From assembly GCA_964553435.1 (NCBI GenBank), contig CAZKKM010000018.1:1-21526 (forward strand): a DNA stretch of 21,526 nt. Direction: 5' to 3'. Source of the DNA: RUG11867 sp964553435 (lineage in GTDB: Bacteria > Bacillota_I > Bacilli_A > RF39 > UBA660). The notes under the pieces are model-generated. The model worked only from the letters and a program-made list of their open reading frames with translations. It was not told the DNA's origin and did not search any database. The position numbers were made by a program, and so were the translations under genes. Numbering within the stretch: the first letter of the stretch is position 1; every line of letters starts with the position of its first letter. Below are positions 1 to 6,692 of the stretch, piece after piece.

Positions 1-6
1 TCATAC

Positions 7-47
7 AAAAATCAGAGAAAGTTTTCCACATTCTCTGATTTTTTCTT
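7..47. terminator. Perfect 13-bp hairpin, probable bidirectional terminator
   Basis: The arms at 7-19 and 31-43 are perfect inverted repeats (AAAAATCAGAGAA) around an 11-nt loop. U-tracts would form on both strands. It lies downstream of the minus-strand gene ending at 119 and could also stop a plus-strand gene entering from outside the window. Confidence 0.7.
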
Positions 48-118
48 GTCAACTTTTATTTTTACCTAAACTCAAAAAATAAAAGTCGCTTCATTATTCA
101 TTTTCCACAAAACTATTC

Positions 119-1030
119 TCAATATTTCGTTAATCCCCTTTTCGATTCTTTCATTTTTATCTCCTCTACATCACTGGCAACACCATTTTGTTCGACCAAT
201 TTCACCGAATTATCTCTATCGTAGAAAATCAGTGCTTTCCCTTTCGATACACTATTGTTCACTTTATATAATTTATTTTGAAACTGTAATGTAAAGTTGT
301 CATTAATGTGTATCTCTTTCTTAAAATAAAACGATTTTTCATCATATAAACAAGCGCGATATCTCACATGAGATTTTCTTTTCATAGATAAATTCAGCTG
401 CTTTCGCACCTTTCTTATCGCACCCCTTATTTCACGATCACTATCGATACTTTTAATTGCATACTGTTCTAAATAATCTTTATAGTATTCTTTATCATGC
501 GAAAACAATTTATCACACATCACAAACCTGGGCGCCCCGTATTGTCTTAATAATGTACTCATCATAATGTGAAAAGCATCTTTATTATTGTACACATCTT
601 CTATAATAAATAAAATATCCTGTGTATCATAATCGAAAGCGACATATACTGGCATGTAGTGCACCACGTATTTGACCATGACACACGTATTTGGATGACT
701 CTTTTTTTCTTTGAGAATACTACATAATTTAGAATAACTGGGAGTATATATATTTTTTTCTTTTAAAAATCTATAAAAATCTTTCTTGCTAATGAAATTG
801 TTCTCGGAATATAACTTTTTTAAATTTTTGATGCTGTTTTGATTTATCTTGTTGTATGCCTCTCTTTTTTTTGGTTTAGGCAGCCCATTCTCCATAATTT
901 GAGAATGCATTTTTATCAAATATTTTTCATGATATCCTGTCATTTTACTCAATTGTTTGAAGGTTTTATCACCTTTGTTTTTTAACAATTTGTATAGCTC
1001 TTCTTTACCCATTTTTTTCTTATTTATCAT
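119..1030 (-). CDS. Degenerate or domesticated ISNCY/IS1202-type transposase
   Basis: The protein has the layout of ISNCY-family transposases. An N-terminal helix-turn-helix region (about residues 5-60) is followed by a second DNA-binding segment ending in SYSKLCSILKEKK, then a reduced rve/DDE core (VYVAFDYDTQDI, then YGAPRFVMCDKLF) and the family's C-terminal beta segment (FTLQFQNKLYKVN). It is about 305 aa, where the family usually exceeds 400. The middle acid in MCDKLF remains. The first catalytic Asp segment looks deleted, and the acid of the usual KGRVER motif is replaced (RGAIRK), so it should not transpose. The frame is open and has its own promoter. The longer reading from a TTG at 1066 is rejected because that TTG is the promoter -35 box; ATG at 1030 or 1012 is the start. 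No terminal inverted repeats were seen. The family call is by eye. Confidence 0.6.
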   Translation of the reverse strand: MINKKKMGKEELYKLLKNKGDKTFKQLSKMTGYHEKYLIKMHSQIMENGLPKPKKREAYNKINQNSIKNLKKLYSENNFISKKDFYRFLKEKNIYTPSYSKLCSILKEKKSHPNTCVMVKYVVHYMPVYVAFDYDTQDILFIIEDVYNNKDAFHIMMSTLLRQYGAPRFVMCDKLFSHDKEYYKDYLEQYAIKSIDSDREIRGAIRKVRKQLNLSMKRKSHVRYRACLYDEKSFYFKKEIHINDNFTLQFQNKLYKVNNSVSKGKALIFYDRDNSVKLVEQNGVASDVEEIKMKESKRGLTKY

Positions 1031-1037
1031 GCTATTT

Positions 1038-1066
1038 ATTATAACATGTAAGGTAATATTTAGCAA
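1038..1066 (-). promoter_or_regulatory. Sigma-A promoter of the transposase-like gene
   Basis: The minus strand reads TTGCTA (1066-1061), a 17-nt spacer, then TATAAT (1043-1038). Transcription would begin near 1031, so the mRNA is leaderless if ATG 1030 is used, or has a short A-rich leader to ATG 1012. Confidence 0.65.
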
Positions 1067-1081
1067 ATATTTTTAATCGTT

Positions 1082-1130
1082 TTATTAAAATATTCCATAT
1101 GTAGTATAATCGAGCACAAAAAAGGAGGAA
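1082..1130 (+). promoter_or_regulatory. Promoter and strong RBS of the 438-aa gene
   Basis: TATAAT at 1105-1110 has a weak -35 (TTATTA, 1082-1087) at 17 nt. AAAGGAGGAA at 1121-1130 is a near-perfect Shine-Dalgarno 5 nt before ATG 1136. The promoter is back to back with the divergent one at 1038-1066. Confidence 0.6.
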
Positions 1131-1135
1131 GAATT

Positions 1136-2452
1136 ATGTCTCAGACATTATCGAATAGCATTACTATAAGTGAAGATGCACGACTTTCTTTAGAAATGCT
1201 AGAAAAAACAGACGATGCTCAATTGATGAGTATTGTGCGAATTGTAAAAGAAATATTATATTTCTTTACTACACCTGAAAATAGAAAGAAGTCGAGGTTA
1301 CAATCTCTCATCGGTAAAGAAAACATCGAGTATTTACTCGAGAAGTTGATTGGGAATATAGACAGAATAAAGGATGCCGATACTGCAATAGAACTTAAAC
1401 ACTTACTGTTAAATCCTACTGTTTTAGTCCTGGAATCACACGACGAAATATATTCTTTTCTAAAAACTAATCCTTCATTAGAAAACACTATGTATATGCA
1501 AAGATGTATGACCGGTAGATTAGAAGATTTAAGCGAAGCAGACATTTCAATAAAATGTTGTGAGGAACTTGAAATTTTGTTCAAAAGATTAGAATTCGTC
1601 AATATACCTGAAATCGAACTTTTAAGTACCCGTTTTAAGAGTTATATGACCGGCTATACATCCAGCTATCACAGTTTAGAAGATGGAATCGATCACACAG
1701 GACATATATGCAAAGGAGTTTTATATAGAGTATTCAACTTTAGTCCAATGATAACAAGCACATGTCATCATACTGAAGACAATATTTTCTCAGTATTTGT
1801 CGATATGCTCATCGACAAATTACCTTTATTATCCAAAAATCATTTGCTGATTTACAATGCCATTTTATCTGACAAGTCGTATATGTATAGAGCAGCTGGT
1901 AAAGAAGATTCTTATAAAATATTAGATCTATTATCTAAAATTGAAAACTTAGATGAGAAGATCGCAGATTTGATANNNNNNNNNNAAAACACTAGAAGTA
2001 TAGACAGACAATATTGTCCGGATTATAGCATATTCATGATGTTTTTAGAGCTGGCTTGTACTTTAAGTTACAGTGAATTATTTTCTGTTTATGAAGACTT
2101 ATTTAACAATGTACAAGATACTCCCGAACTGGGTCATGTTAGACAGATATTATTCGACATTGTCGAGCGGGATTTTCCTGCCATATACAATTTGGAAATG
2201 ATTATTCGCAGTAGTATCCTCGAATGTAAAAATTCTAACATTCACGATTTAGACAACTTTTTAAATGTATTATGTAGAAGAATATCGGCACACTGCGAAA
2301 TAGACAGAAAAGATATAACTGCTCTCAAAGTAAGAATATCGACAGCCATGAATGATTACTACTATAAAGAGCGATTACAATATTTACAAACTGCACTTCA
2401 AAAAAAGAAAACATTTCTATTATCAGAAAAAAATAAAAGAGATATCTGCTAA
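1136..2452 (+). CDS. Orphan all-helical hypothetical protein (contains scaffold gap)
   Basis: I do not recognise this family. The predicted protein is about 438 aa, soluble, without signal peptide or membrane segments, and rich in leucine and isoleucine in a helical-repeat-like pattern. A run of 10 Ns lies at codons 281-284, and the frame happens to continue across it, so the real length of the middle is unknown. The start is firm: ATG 1136 follows AAAGGAGGAA and a TATAAT box. The gene stands alone on the plus strand between two minus-strand units and has its own terminator, whose left arm begins inside the last codons. Cysteines and histidines are scattered (CC near residue 141, CHH near 211) without a clear zinc-site spacing. 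Its pairing with a transposase-derived gene suggests accessory DNA, but nothing shows a function. Confidence 0.75.
   Translation: MSQTLSNSITISEDARLSLEMLEKTDDAQLMSIVRIVKEILYFFTTPENRKKSRLQSLIGKENIEYLLEKLIGNIDRIKDADTAIELKHLLLNPTVLVLESHDEIYSFLKTNPSLENTMYMQRCMTGRLEDLSEADISIKCCEELEILFKRLEFVNIPEIELLSTRFKSYMTGYTSSYHSLEDGIDHTGHICKGVLYRVFNFSPMITSTCHHTEDNIFSVFVDMLIDKLPLLSKNHLLIYNAILSDKSYMYRAAGKEDSYKILDLLSKIENLDEKIADLIXXXXNTRSIDRQYCPDYSIFMMFLELACTLSYSELFSVYEDLFNNVQDTPELGHVRQILFDIVERDFPAIYNLEMIIRSSILECKNSNIHDLDNFLNVLCRRISAHCEIDRKDITALKVRISTAMNDYYYKERLQYLQTALQKKKTFLLSEKNKRDIC
1976..1985. other. Scaffold gap (10 Ns)
   Basis: Ten Ns inside the 438-aa reading frame. A fixed run of 10 is usually a placeholder, so the true missing length and the frame on both sides are uncertain. 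Confidence 0.98.
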
Positions 2453-2471
2453 TATTTGCAGTATCTCTTTT
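2435..2471. terminator. Bidirectional terminator between convergent genes
   Basis: The arms at 2435-2449 and 2458-2471 pair over 14 bp with one bulged base around an 8-nt loop. On the minus strand the stem is followed by a long T-rich tract, so it serves the surface-protein gene ending at 2485 well. The left arm overlaps the end of the plus-strand gene. Confidence 0.75.
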
Positions 2472-2484
2472 AATCTCTCTTATC

Positions 2485-4032
2485 CTATTCGACTCGGTAT
2501 TCGTTTCCGATAGTCCCGTCTCCGATCATTTTATTTGCGTATTCGGCAGAGAGATTTATGATCGGTGCGACCGCACCAGTGTAATAGATAGTTTTAGCCA
2601 TCAATTTGCCGTCAGTATTGACAGCGAATGTAAAGGCAAGAGAACCAAGGAAACTGTAAGGTGAGAAAGACCAGTACCAATTACTTGGTCTATATAAATA
2701 ATAATTTTGGTTTACTACTGCATTTTTTCCACTTCCTGCCGCGACTATTTCATCTGCTGTTATAAGTCCCACTGGATATGTGAGTGCTCCGTTTCCTTTT
2801 TCTTCGTCGCTCACCGTAAACGCATCGTTCTTCTCTGGACATTTAAATGTTGGAGCTGTTGCTACTGTCGCAGAATTCCACACTCCTAATCGTGCTGGTG
2901 CTCCATAGGCTGTTGTATTTGTTCCGAATCCTTTTCCGGTATCCTTATCATACCCTGTTACATCTTGTCCGGGTGTACTTCTATCATTACAGAATAGAAT
3001 GTCGGCGACTGCACTTCCGTATCCTGTATCTTCGATATTCGTTTTGTACCATTCATCTACCGCTATTTTGATATCCGAGCTCTCCGTATTCGTCTGAGCT
3101 TCTTCTTTACTCGTACTTGCAGTTGTTCCTGCTGGCCCGTACATCCAGCCTATGTATTTCGCATCATTGTAATTTGCACGGTATATTTGCTTGGTATGCG
3201 TGAAACTATTTTCATCGTTTTCACCATTAACATGTGCCTTCGTCCCGTCGTACATTATTCTCAAACTTCCGTCTCCATTGATTCTGATTATTCTCCAATA
3301 GAAACCAGCGAATCTTACGTAATTGTTTGTAACTGCTCCTCTGTAGTAGTAACTCGTTCCATAGTCGTCTTCCATCTCGAAGACTCCTTCGTCTGTCGTA
3401 GCAGGACTTTCAAATCCCGTTTTCATACCATTCGAACTTACTTTCAATGTAGCCAAAGTCGTCTCGGCATTTAAAGCTGATATTTCGTATTTCGTATCCT
3501 CTAAATCGAAATCGGTGTAAAACATCGCACTTAGATCCGCATCTTGATTTAAATTGCTCAAATAATTCAATGTAACAACAAGATTATAATAGTATGTTTT
3601 ACCGACTGGTATACTCAAATTATTTGCCAATACTTCTATCGCACTCTCTTCTGATCGAGGTACATTAGTTTTACTCACAACCTCAGTATATGGTCCTGTT
3701 TCCGTTTCAGAATAACTCAAGGTATAAGTTAAACTTCCTTCCAAGTACGTATTGACCAACCCTTGAAAGTACATCTTCACTTTCGCATCAGCCGTACCAG
3801 TATTTGTAATCGTGAATTTCTTTGTAAGCGATTCTCCGAAAGATAGCTGTCCTGTAATACCAGTGTCGTTATCTGCGAATCTAGCACTCACGTTTGCTGT
3901 ATTGATAGTCGCTTGGACTGGTTTTGTTTCTCCTACTGCGGTAAAAAATGCATACGAAATCGTTCCCACTATTGTAAGAATAGATGCTATTCCTACTATC
4001 AAGCATATCGTTCTCTTCGTCTTTAAATCCAT
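2485..4032 (-). CDS. Surface protein: TasA/CalY-like N-terminus plus YPVGLITADE domain
   Basis: This is a 515-aa exported protein. Residues 8-28 are a signal or anchor helix ending in SYAFFT, the pattern seen before the mature start of TasA/camelysin (CalY) proteins. Residues about 35-180 look like the matching beta-sandwich (TINTANVSARF, KKFTITNTGTADAKVKMYF). From about residue 216 comes a second domain with EMEDDYGTSYYYRG, YWRIIRINGDGSLRI, FCNDRS, YPVGLITADE and PIINLSAEY, resembling DUF6273-type domains of uncultured gut Bacilli. This domain is shared with the protein at 13056-14918. ATG 4032 follows a purine-rich stretch (GGAGACGG). The gene is monocistronic with its own promoter and terminator. 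A SipW-like signal peptidase would be expected to process it, but none is encoded here. The biological role, adhesion or matrix, is inference. Confidence 0.75.
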   Translation of the reverse strand: MDLKTKRTICLIVGIASILTIVGTISYAFFTAVGETKPVQATINTANVSARFADNDTGITGQLSFGESLTKKFTITNTGTADAKVKMYFQGLVNTYLEGSLTYTLSYSETETGPYTEVVSKTNVPRSEESAIEVLANNLSIPVGKTYYYNLVVTLNYLSNLNQDADLSAMFYTDFDLEDTKYEISALNAETTLATLKVSSNGMKTGFESPATTDEGVFEMEDDYGTSYYYRGAVTNNYVRFAGFYWRIIRINGDGSLRIMYDGTKAHVNGENDENSFTHTKQIYRANYNDAKYIGWMYGPAGTTASTSKEEAQTNTESSDIKIAVDEWYKTNIEDTGYGSAVADILFCNDRSTPGQDVTGYDKDTGKGFGTNTTAYGAPARLGVWNSATVATAPTFKCPEKNDAFTVSDEEKGNGALTYPVGLITADEIVAAGSGKNAVVNQNYYLYRPSNWYWSFSPYSFLGSLAFTFAVNTDGKLMAKTIYYTGAVAPIINLSAEYANKMIGDGTIGNEYRVE

Positions 4033-4054
4033 AATCCCGTCTCCTATTCTCTCT

Positions 4055-4071
4055 TATGACACCTTGTCATA
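4055..4071. promoter_or_regulatory. Palindrome downstream of the surface-gene promoter
   Basis: TATGACA-CCT-TGTCATA is a perfect 7-bp inverted repeat lying about 10-27 nt downstream of the -10 box. It could be a repressor operator or a 5' leader hairpin. Confidence 0.4.
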
Positions 4072-4081
4072 TCTTACTAAA

Positions 4082-4110
4082 AGTATACGACAAAACATCT
4101 CTAAAAGCAA
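4082..4110 (-). promoter_or_regulatory. Sigma-A promoter of the 515-aa surface protein
   Basis: TTGCTT (4110-4105), a 17-nt spacer, then TATACT (4087-4082). The paralogue at 14918 uses the same -10 box and spacing. Confidence 0.65.
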
Positions 4111-4202
4111 TTACTTTCGAATGCGAAAAGTATCCGAAAAAACAAATGCAGCTAATCATATTCAGTCAGAATTATAAAACCGAAGTTACGAAATTTTTGA
4201 CG

Positions 4203-4231
4203 AAAAAAAGATTGAGTTGCAATCAATCTTT
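4203..4231 (-). terminator. Terminator of the spoVA operon
   Basis: A 9-bp perfect stem (AAAGATTGA / TCAATCTTT), a 7-nt loop and a run of seven Ts on the minus strand. The left arm contains the spoVAE stop codon. Confidence 0.8.
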
Positions 4232-4573
4232 CGGTTTTGAAATTGCCGCCATCACGAAACTCATTATGATTGTTCCGCTTATGCCAGCCGAAGTCATCAA
4301 ATACATTCCTTGAAACAGTCCATAAAATCCGTTTTCTTGAAATCCTTCATAAGCTGCTTTTACGAGACTGTTCCCGAACGAAGTTATCGGCAAACAAAGA
4401 CCGTATCCAAATTTATCCAAAAGTATATCGTAAAAACCGAATATTCCCAAAAAGGCACCTACGACGACGAACAGACTCGTAATGTGTCCGGGTGTGAACT
4501 TCGTCGTATCGTAAATTAAACTTGCAATCAAACAGATGATGCCGACTGCCATAAAAGATGTGAATACTCTCAT
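4223..4573 (-). CDS. spoVAE: Stage V sporulation protein AE (SpoVAE/SpoVAEb)
   Basis: A 116-aa inner-membrane protein of the SpoVA complex, which moves Ca-dipicolinic acid into the forespore during sporulation and out during germination. Hydrophobic helices fill most of the chain. Family-type segments are TPGHITSLFVVVGAFLG, FGYGLCLPITSFGNSL and GLFQGMYLMTSAGISGTI. The length equals that of Bacillus SpoVAEb. The start ATG overlaps the spoVAD stop by 4 nt (ATGA), implying translational coupling. It is the last gene of the operon, and a terminator begins within its stop codon. No SpoVAEa, SpoVAF or GerA-type gene follows, so this is the minimal C-D-E set. Confidence 0.93.
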   Translation of the reverse strand: MRVFTSFMAVGIICLIASLIYDTTKFTPGHITSLFVVVGAFLGIFGFYDILLDKFGYGLCLPITSFGNSLVKAAYEGFQENGFYGLFQGMYLMTSAGISGTIIMSFVMAAISKPKD

Positions 4574-5523
4574 TTATCTATCACCTCGATACTCACCGCG
4601 TGACTGACACTCGGAAGAGTTTTTTTCTGATTGACTAACGTCTGATTTTGCAAAGCTCCCGTCCCGATTATGAGAACTTTTTTATACTTTCGATCTTTTA
4701 AGATTTTTTCCACTAAATATAGAGGAAGACACACCGGACCGCTTGCACCTTGATCCGTGAGTGTTTTATCTACGATCAACTCGCTTCCCGCGTCGATGTG
4801 GTTCTTGAGTGTAATGTCATTTTTAGCTAGGATATCGTACATGAGCTCACTTCCCAGCTTACCTAAATCCCCTGTCAAGATGACGTCATAATAATCGGGT
4901 GACCTCTTCGTATCGTTGAAATGTTCCATGATCGTCTCGGCCGCACTCGGTGCCATGATGGCTCCCATATTATTCGCATCCTTCACCCCAAAGTCGATGA
5001 CTTTGCCGATAGTTGCCGACTCGATTTTCATCGAAGTTGGATTTTTGGTGACGACAGACGCGACCGCACCGGTAGCTGTGAAAGTTTGAGTCACACGTCG
5101 CGGAGAACCATACTCGATAGGATAACGAAATGTTCTCTCCGCGGCCAAATTGTGGCTGCTGACCGCTACACAAGCCGAATGTAAATTTGCTGCTGAAGAT
5201 AAGACCGATCCAGCGACGATCAATCCTTCGGCATAAGAAGCACATGCACTATATAACCCCAAATGAGAAAGTTCGAAGTGCGAAGCTGTCTTGTTCGATG
5301 TACCTATCTGATTCGATAAGTCTGCGCTCAGAAGCAAATCGACCGAATTTCTTTTGAGTATATCTTTGATGACCATACTTTGCATCTTTACTTCGGCATC
5401 TTCGCTCGTCTTCTCTCCGTTAAAATAGTCCGGAAATGAAAACTTCGTGTTTATTTTCTCGTTGATTCCCGAAATAGTCGAAGACTCACTCAAATAAATG
5501 TTTTTAAATTTGAAACTAGCCAT
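4570..5523 (-). CDS. spoVAD: Stage V sporulation protein AD (SpoVAD), thiolase-fold DPA-binding protein
   Basis: This is the 317-aa soluble component of the SpoVA channel. SpoVAD has a thiolase fold and binds dipicolinic acid at the inner spore membrane. Visible family marks are FSFPDYF near residue 28, LLSADLSNQIGTSN near 64, the thiolase-type cysteine in GLYSACASYAEG (C94), the AAERTFRYPIEYG segment near 127, VILTGDLGKLGSE near 214 and the C-terminal PSVSHAVSIEV with a conserved-type His. It is slightly shorter than the Bacillus protein. It overlaps spoVAC upstream by 8 nt and spoVAE downstream by 4 nt. Its promoter appears to lie before spoVAC. Confidence 0.95.
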   Translation of the reverse strand: MASFKFKNIYLSESSTISGINEKINTKFSFPDYFNGEKTSEDAEVKMQSMVIKDILKRNSVDLLLSADLSNQIGTSNKTASHFELSHLGLYSACASYAEGLIVAGSVLSSAANLHSACVAVSSHNLAAERTFRYPIEYGSPRRVTQTFTATGAVASVVTKNPTSMKIESATIGKVIDFGVKDANNMGAIMAPSAAETIMEHFNDTKRSPDYYDVILTGDLGKLGSELMYDILAKNDITLKNHIDAGSELIVDKTLTDQGASGPVCLPLYLVEKILKDRKYKKVLIIGTGALQNQTLVNQKKTLPSVSHAVSIEVIDK

Positions 5524-5953
5524 AAATGATCACCTTTATGATGGCAAAGATAAATGCCGAACAAGTGCCGTATAGGATGACACATCCCGCCAATTTGAAC
5601 ATATTTGAACCCAGTCCTGTTATCAGCCCATCTTTTCGATAATCGATCAATGAACTTGCGACAGAATGGGCGAACCCTGTAATCGGAATTATCACACCAA
5701 ATTTGAACTTCGATACGAGTGTATCGAACACCCCAAACCCGGTGAGAATGACCGCGACGGCAATGTACGTGAGGCACGACCAACCTATCGCGACTGCATC
5801 TGTAAGATCGAACATGCTCATATACCAACTTGTCAAAACCTCATAGAATGCTCCCAAAACTCCTCCGGCCAGAAATGATATGAAAGCATCTTCTAAGATA
5901 TTTGGATTTTTACTTTTTGAAAGTACAATTTTGTTGTATTCTTCCTTGTCCAT
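5516..5953 (-). CDS. spoVAC: Stage V sporulation protein AC (SpoVAC), mechanosensitive DPA channel subunit
   Basis: A 145-aa membrane protein with several hydrophobic helices from about residue 24 (AFISFLAGGVLGAFYEVLTS). It contains the duplicated signature shared with SpoVAE (FGVIIPITGFAHSVASS). In Bacillus, SpoVAC behaves as a mechanosensitive channel for dipicolinic-acid release. ATG 5953 is preceded by GTGGTGAT. The gene lies 43 bp after the sigma-factor gene, and the gap holds a sigma-G-like promoter. SpoVAA and SpoVAB, which sit between sigF and spoVAC in Bacillus subtilis, are absent. Confidence 0.94.
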   Translation of the reverse strand: MDKEEYNKIVLSKSKNPNILEDAFISFLAGGVLGAFYEVLTSWYMSMFDLTDAVAIGWSCLTYIAVAVILTGFGVFDTLVSKFKFGVIIPITGFAHSVASSLIDYRKDGLITGLGSNMFKLAGCVILYGTCSAFIFAIIKVIIYG

Positions 5954-5967
5954 TTTATCACCACTTT

Positions 5968-5997
5968 TATCATGGATAAAAATCTTCGTTTTTATAC
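5968..5997 (-). promoter_or_regulatory. Sigma-G/F-type promoter before spoVAC
   Basis: The minus strand reads GTATA (5997-5993), an 18-nt spacer, then CATGATA (5974-5968). This fits the Bacillus sigma-G consensus as I recall it (GHATR-N18-CATNHTA). The -35 box starts at the last base of the sigma-gene stop codon. The expected start site gives a leader of only about 8-10 nt before spoVAC ATG 5953, so the Shine-Dalgarno would sit at the very 5' end. Confidence 0.5.
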
Positions 5998-6617
5998 TAA
6001 CTTGCCATATAATTTCTCATCTTTTCGCGACTTGACTTCTCCAAACGGCTCACCTTTACCTGTGAAAGACCCAATACCTTTGCGGTCTCATCTTGACTTT
6101 TGTCCTCCATATAACGGCTAGTCATGACACTCTTTTCTAAAGGACTCAGACGACTTAATGATTCTCTTAACATGATCATATCATCCAAATGTGCTTCCCG
6201 AGCTCGCAAAGAAAGTGCTTCATCCTCGACACTTACAGTTGCACTGAGCGAATTCAAGATCGAAACGAATAATCCATAATCGACTCCAATTTGAGCACAT
6301 ACCTCTTCATAAGAAATACTTCTACCGTATTTTGCATCGAAAAGCTCCTTGGCTTTCATGACACTTCTGTAAAGTTTCATCTCTGCTTTACGCACTTTGA
6401 TCGGTCGATTTCCTGTCGCGGCCTCGTACATTTCACCATAGATGAAACCGTATGCATATGTACTGAACTTAGTACCAACTTCCGGATTATAATTCTTATA
6501 GGCTTTGGTCAAACCCAAAAATCCTGCTTGAATTAAATCCTCTCTATCTACTCCATAAAACTGTGTAGACATTTTATATATCATGTTTTGATTTTCCAAT
6601 ATAATTTCACTTGGCAT
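5997..6617 (-). CDS. sigF: Sporulation sigma factor of the SigF/SigG group
   Basis: This 206-aa sigma-70 family protein has region 2 at about residues 10-65 (DREDLIQAGFLGLTKA, FSTYAYGFIYGEM) and region 4 at about 155-203. Its recognition helix LGLSQVKVSRLEK closely matches the SQVQVSRLEK signature of SigF/SigG/SigB. It directly precedes spoVAC-AD-AE, as sigF precedes the spoVA operon in Bacillus, which favours SigF over SigG. It is about 50 aa shorter than Bacillus SigF, with a reduced N-terminus and linker. The start is ATG 6617 after AAAGGAAG. The anti-sigma genes spoIIAA and spoIIAB normally upstream are not here; a membrane-anchored protein gene occupies that place. SigG remains possible. 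Confidence 0.8.
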   Translation of the reverse strand: MPSEIILENQNMIYKMSTQFYGVDREDLIQAGFLGLTKAYKNYNPEVGTKFSTYAYGFIYGEMYEAATGNRPIKVRKAEMKLYRSVMKAKELFDAKYGRSISYEEVCAQIGVDYGLFVSILNSLSATVSVEDEALSLRAREAHLDDMIMLRESLSRLSPLEKSVMTSRYMEDKSQDETAKVLGLSQVKVSRLEKSSREKMRNYMAS

Positions 6618-6661
6618 GACAATTCTTCCTTTCTGTCCAAACTATAAAACAGAAAACTTTT

Positions 6662-6691
6662 TGCATAAAGCCCTTCGACAACAAGTGTCAA
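6662..6691 (-). promoter_or_regulatory. Candidate promoter of the sigma-factor gene
   Basis: A consensus TTGACA (6691-6686) is followed at 18 nt by TATGCA (6667-6662), just after the stop codon of the upstream gene. The -10 is poor, so it may be weak or activated. Confidence 0.45.
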
Positions 6692-6692
6692 A

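Noticed and set aside
1031..1066. TTG start at 1066 for the transposase-like gene
   Set aside because: That TTG is the -35 box of TTGCTA-N17-TATAAT, so transcription starts after it.
1219..1602. Minus-strand open frame of 127 aa within the 438-aa gene
   Set aside because: Shadow of a gene with strong RBS and promoter; no independent signals.
5978..5996. Hairpin ATAAAAA-CGAAG-ATTTTTAT as an attenuator before spoVAC
   Set aside because: Seven A-T pairs only, with no U-tract of its own; the same bases are better explained as the spacer of a sigma-G-like promoter.
5997..6617. Sigma E or sigma K assignment
   Set aside because: No pro-sequence, and the LGLSQVKVSRLEK helix and spoVA neighbourhood fit the SigF/SigG group.
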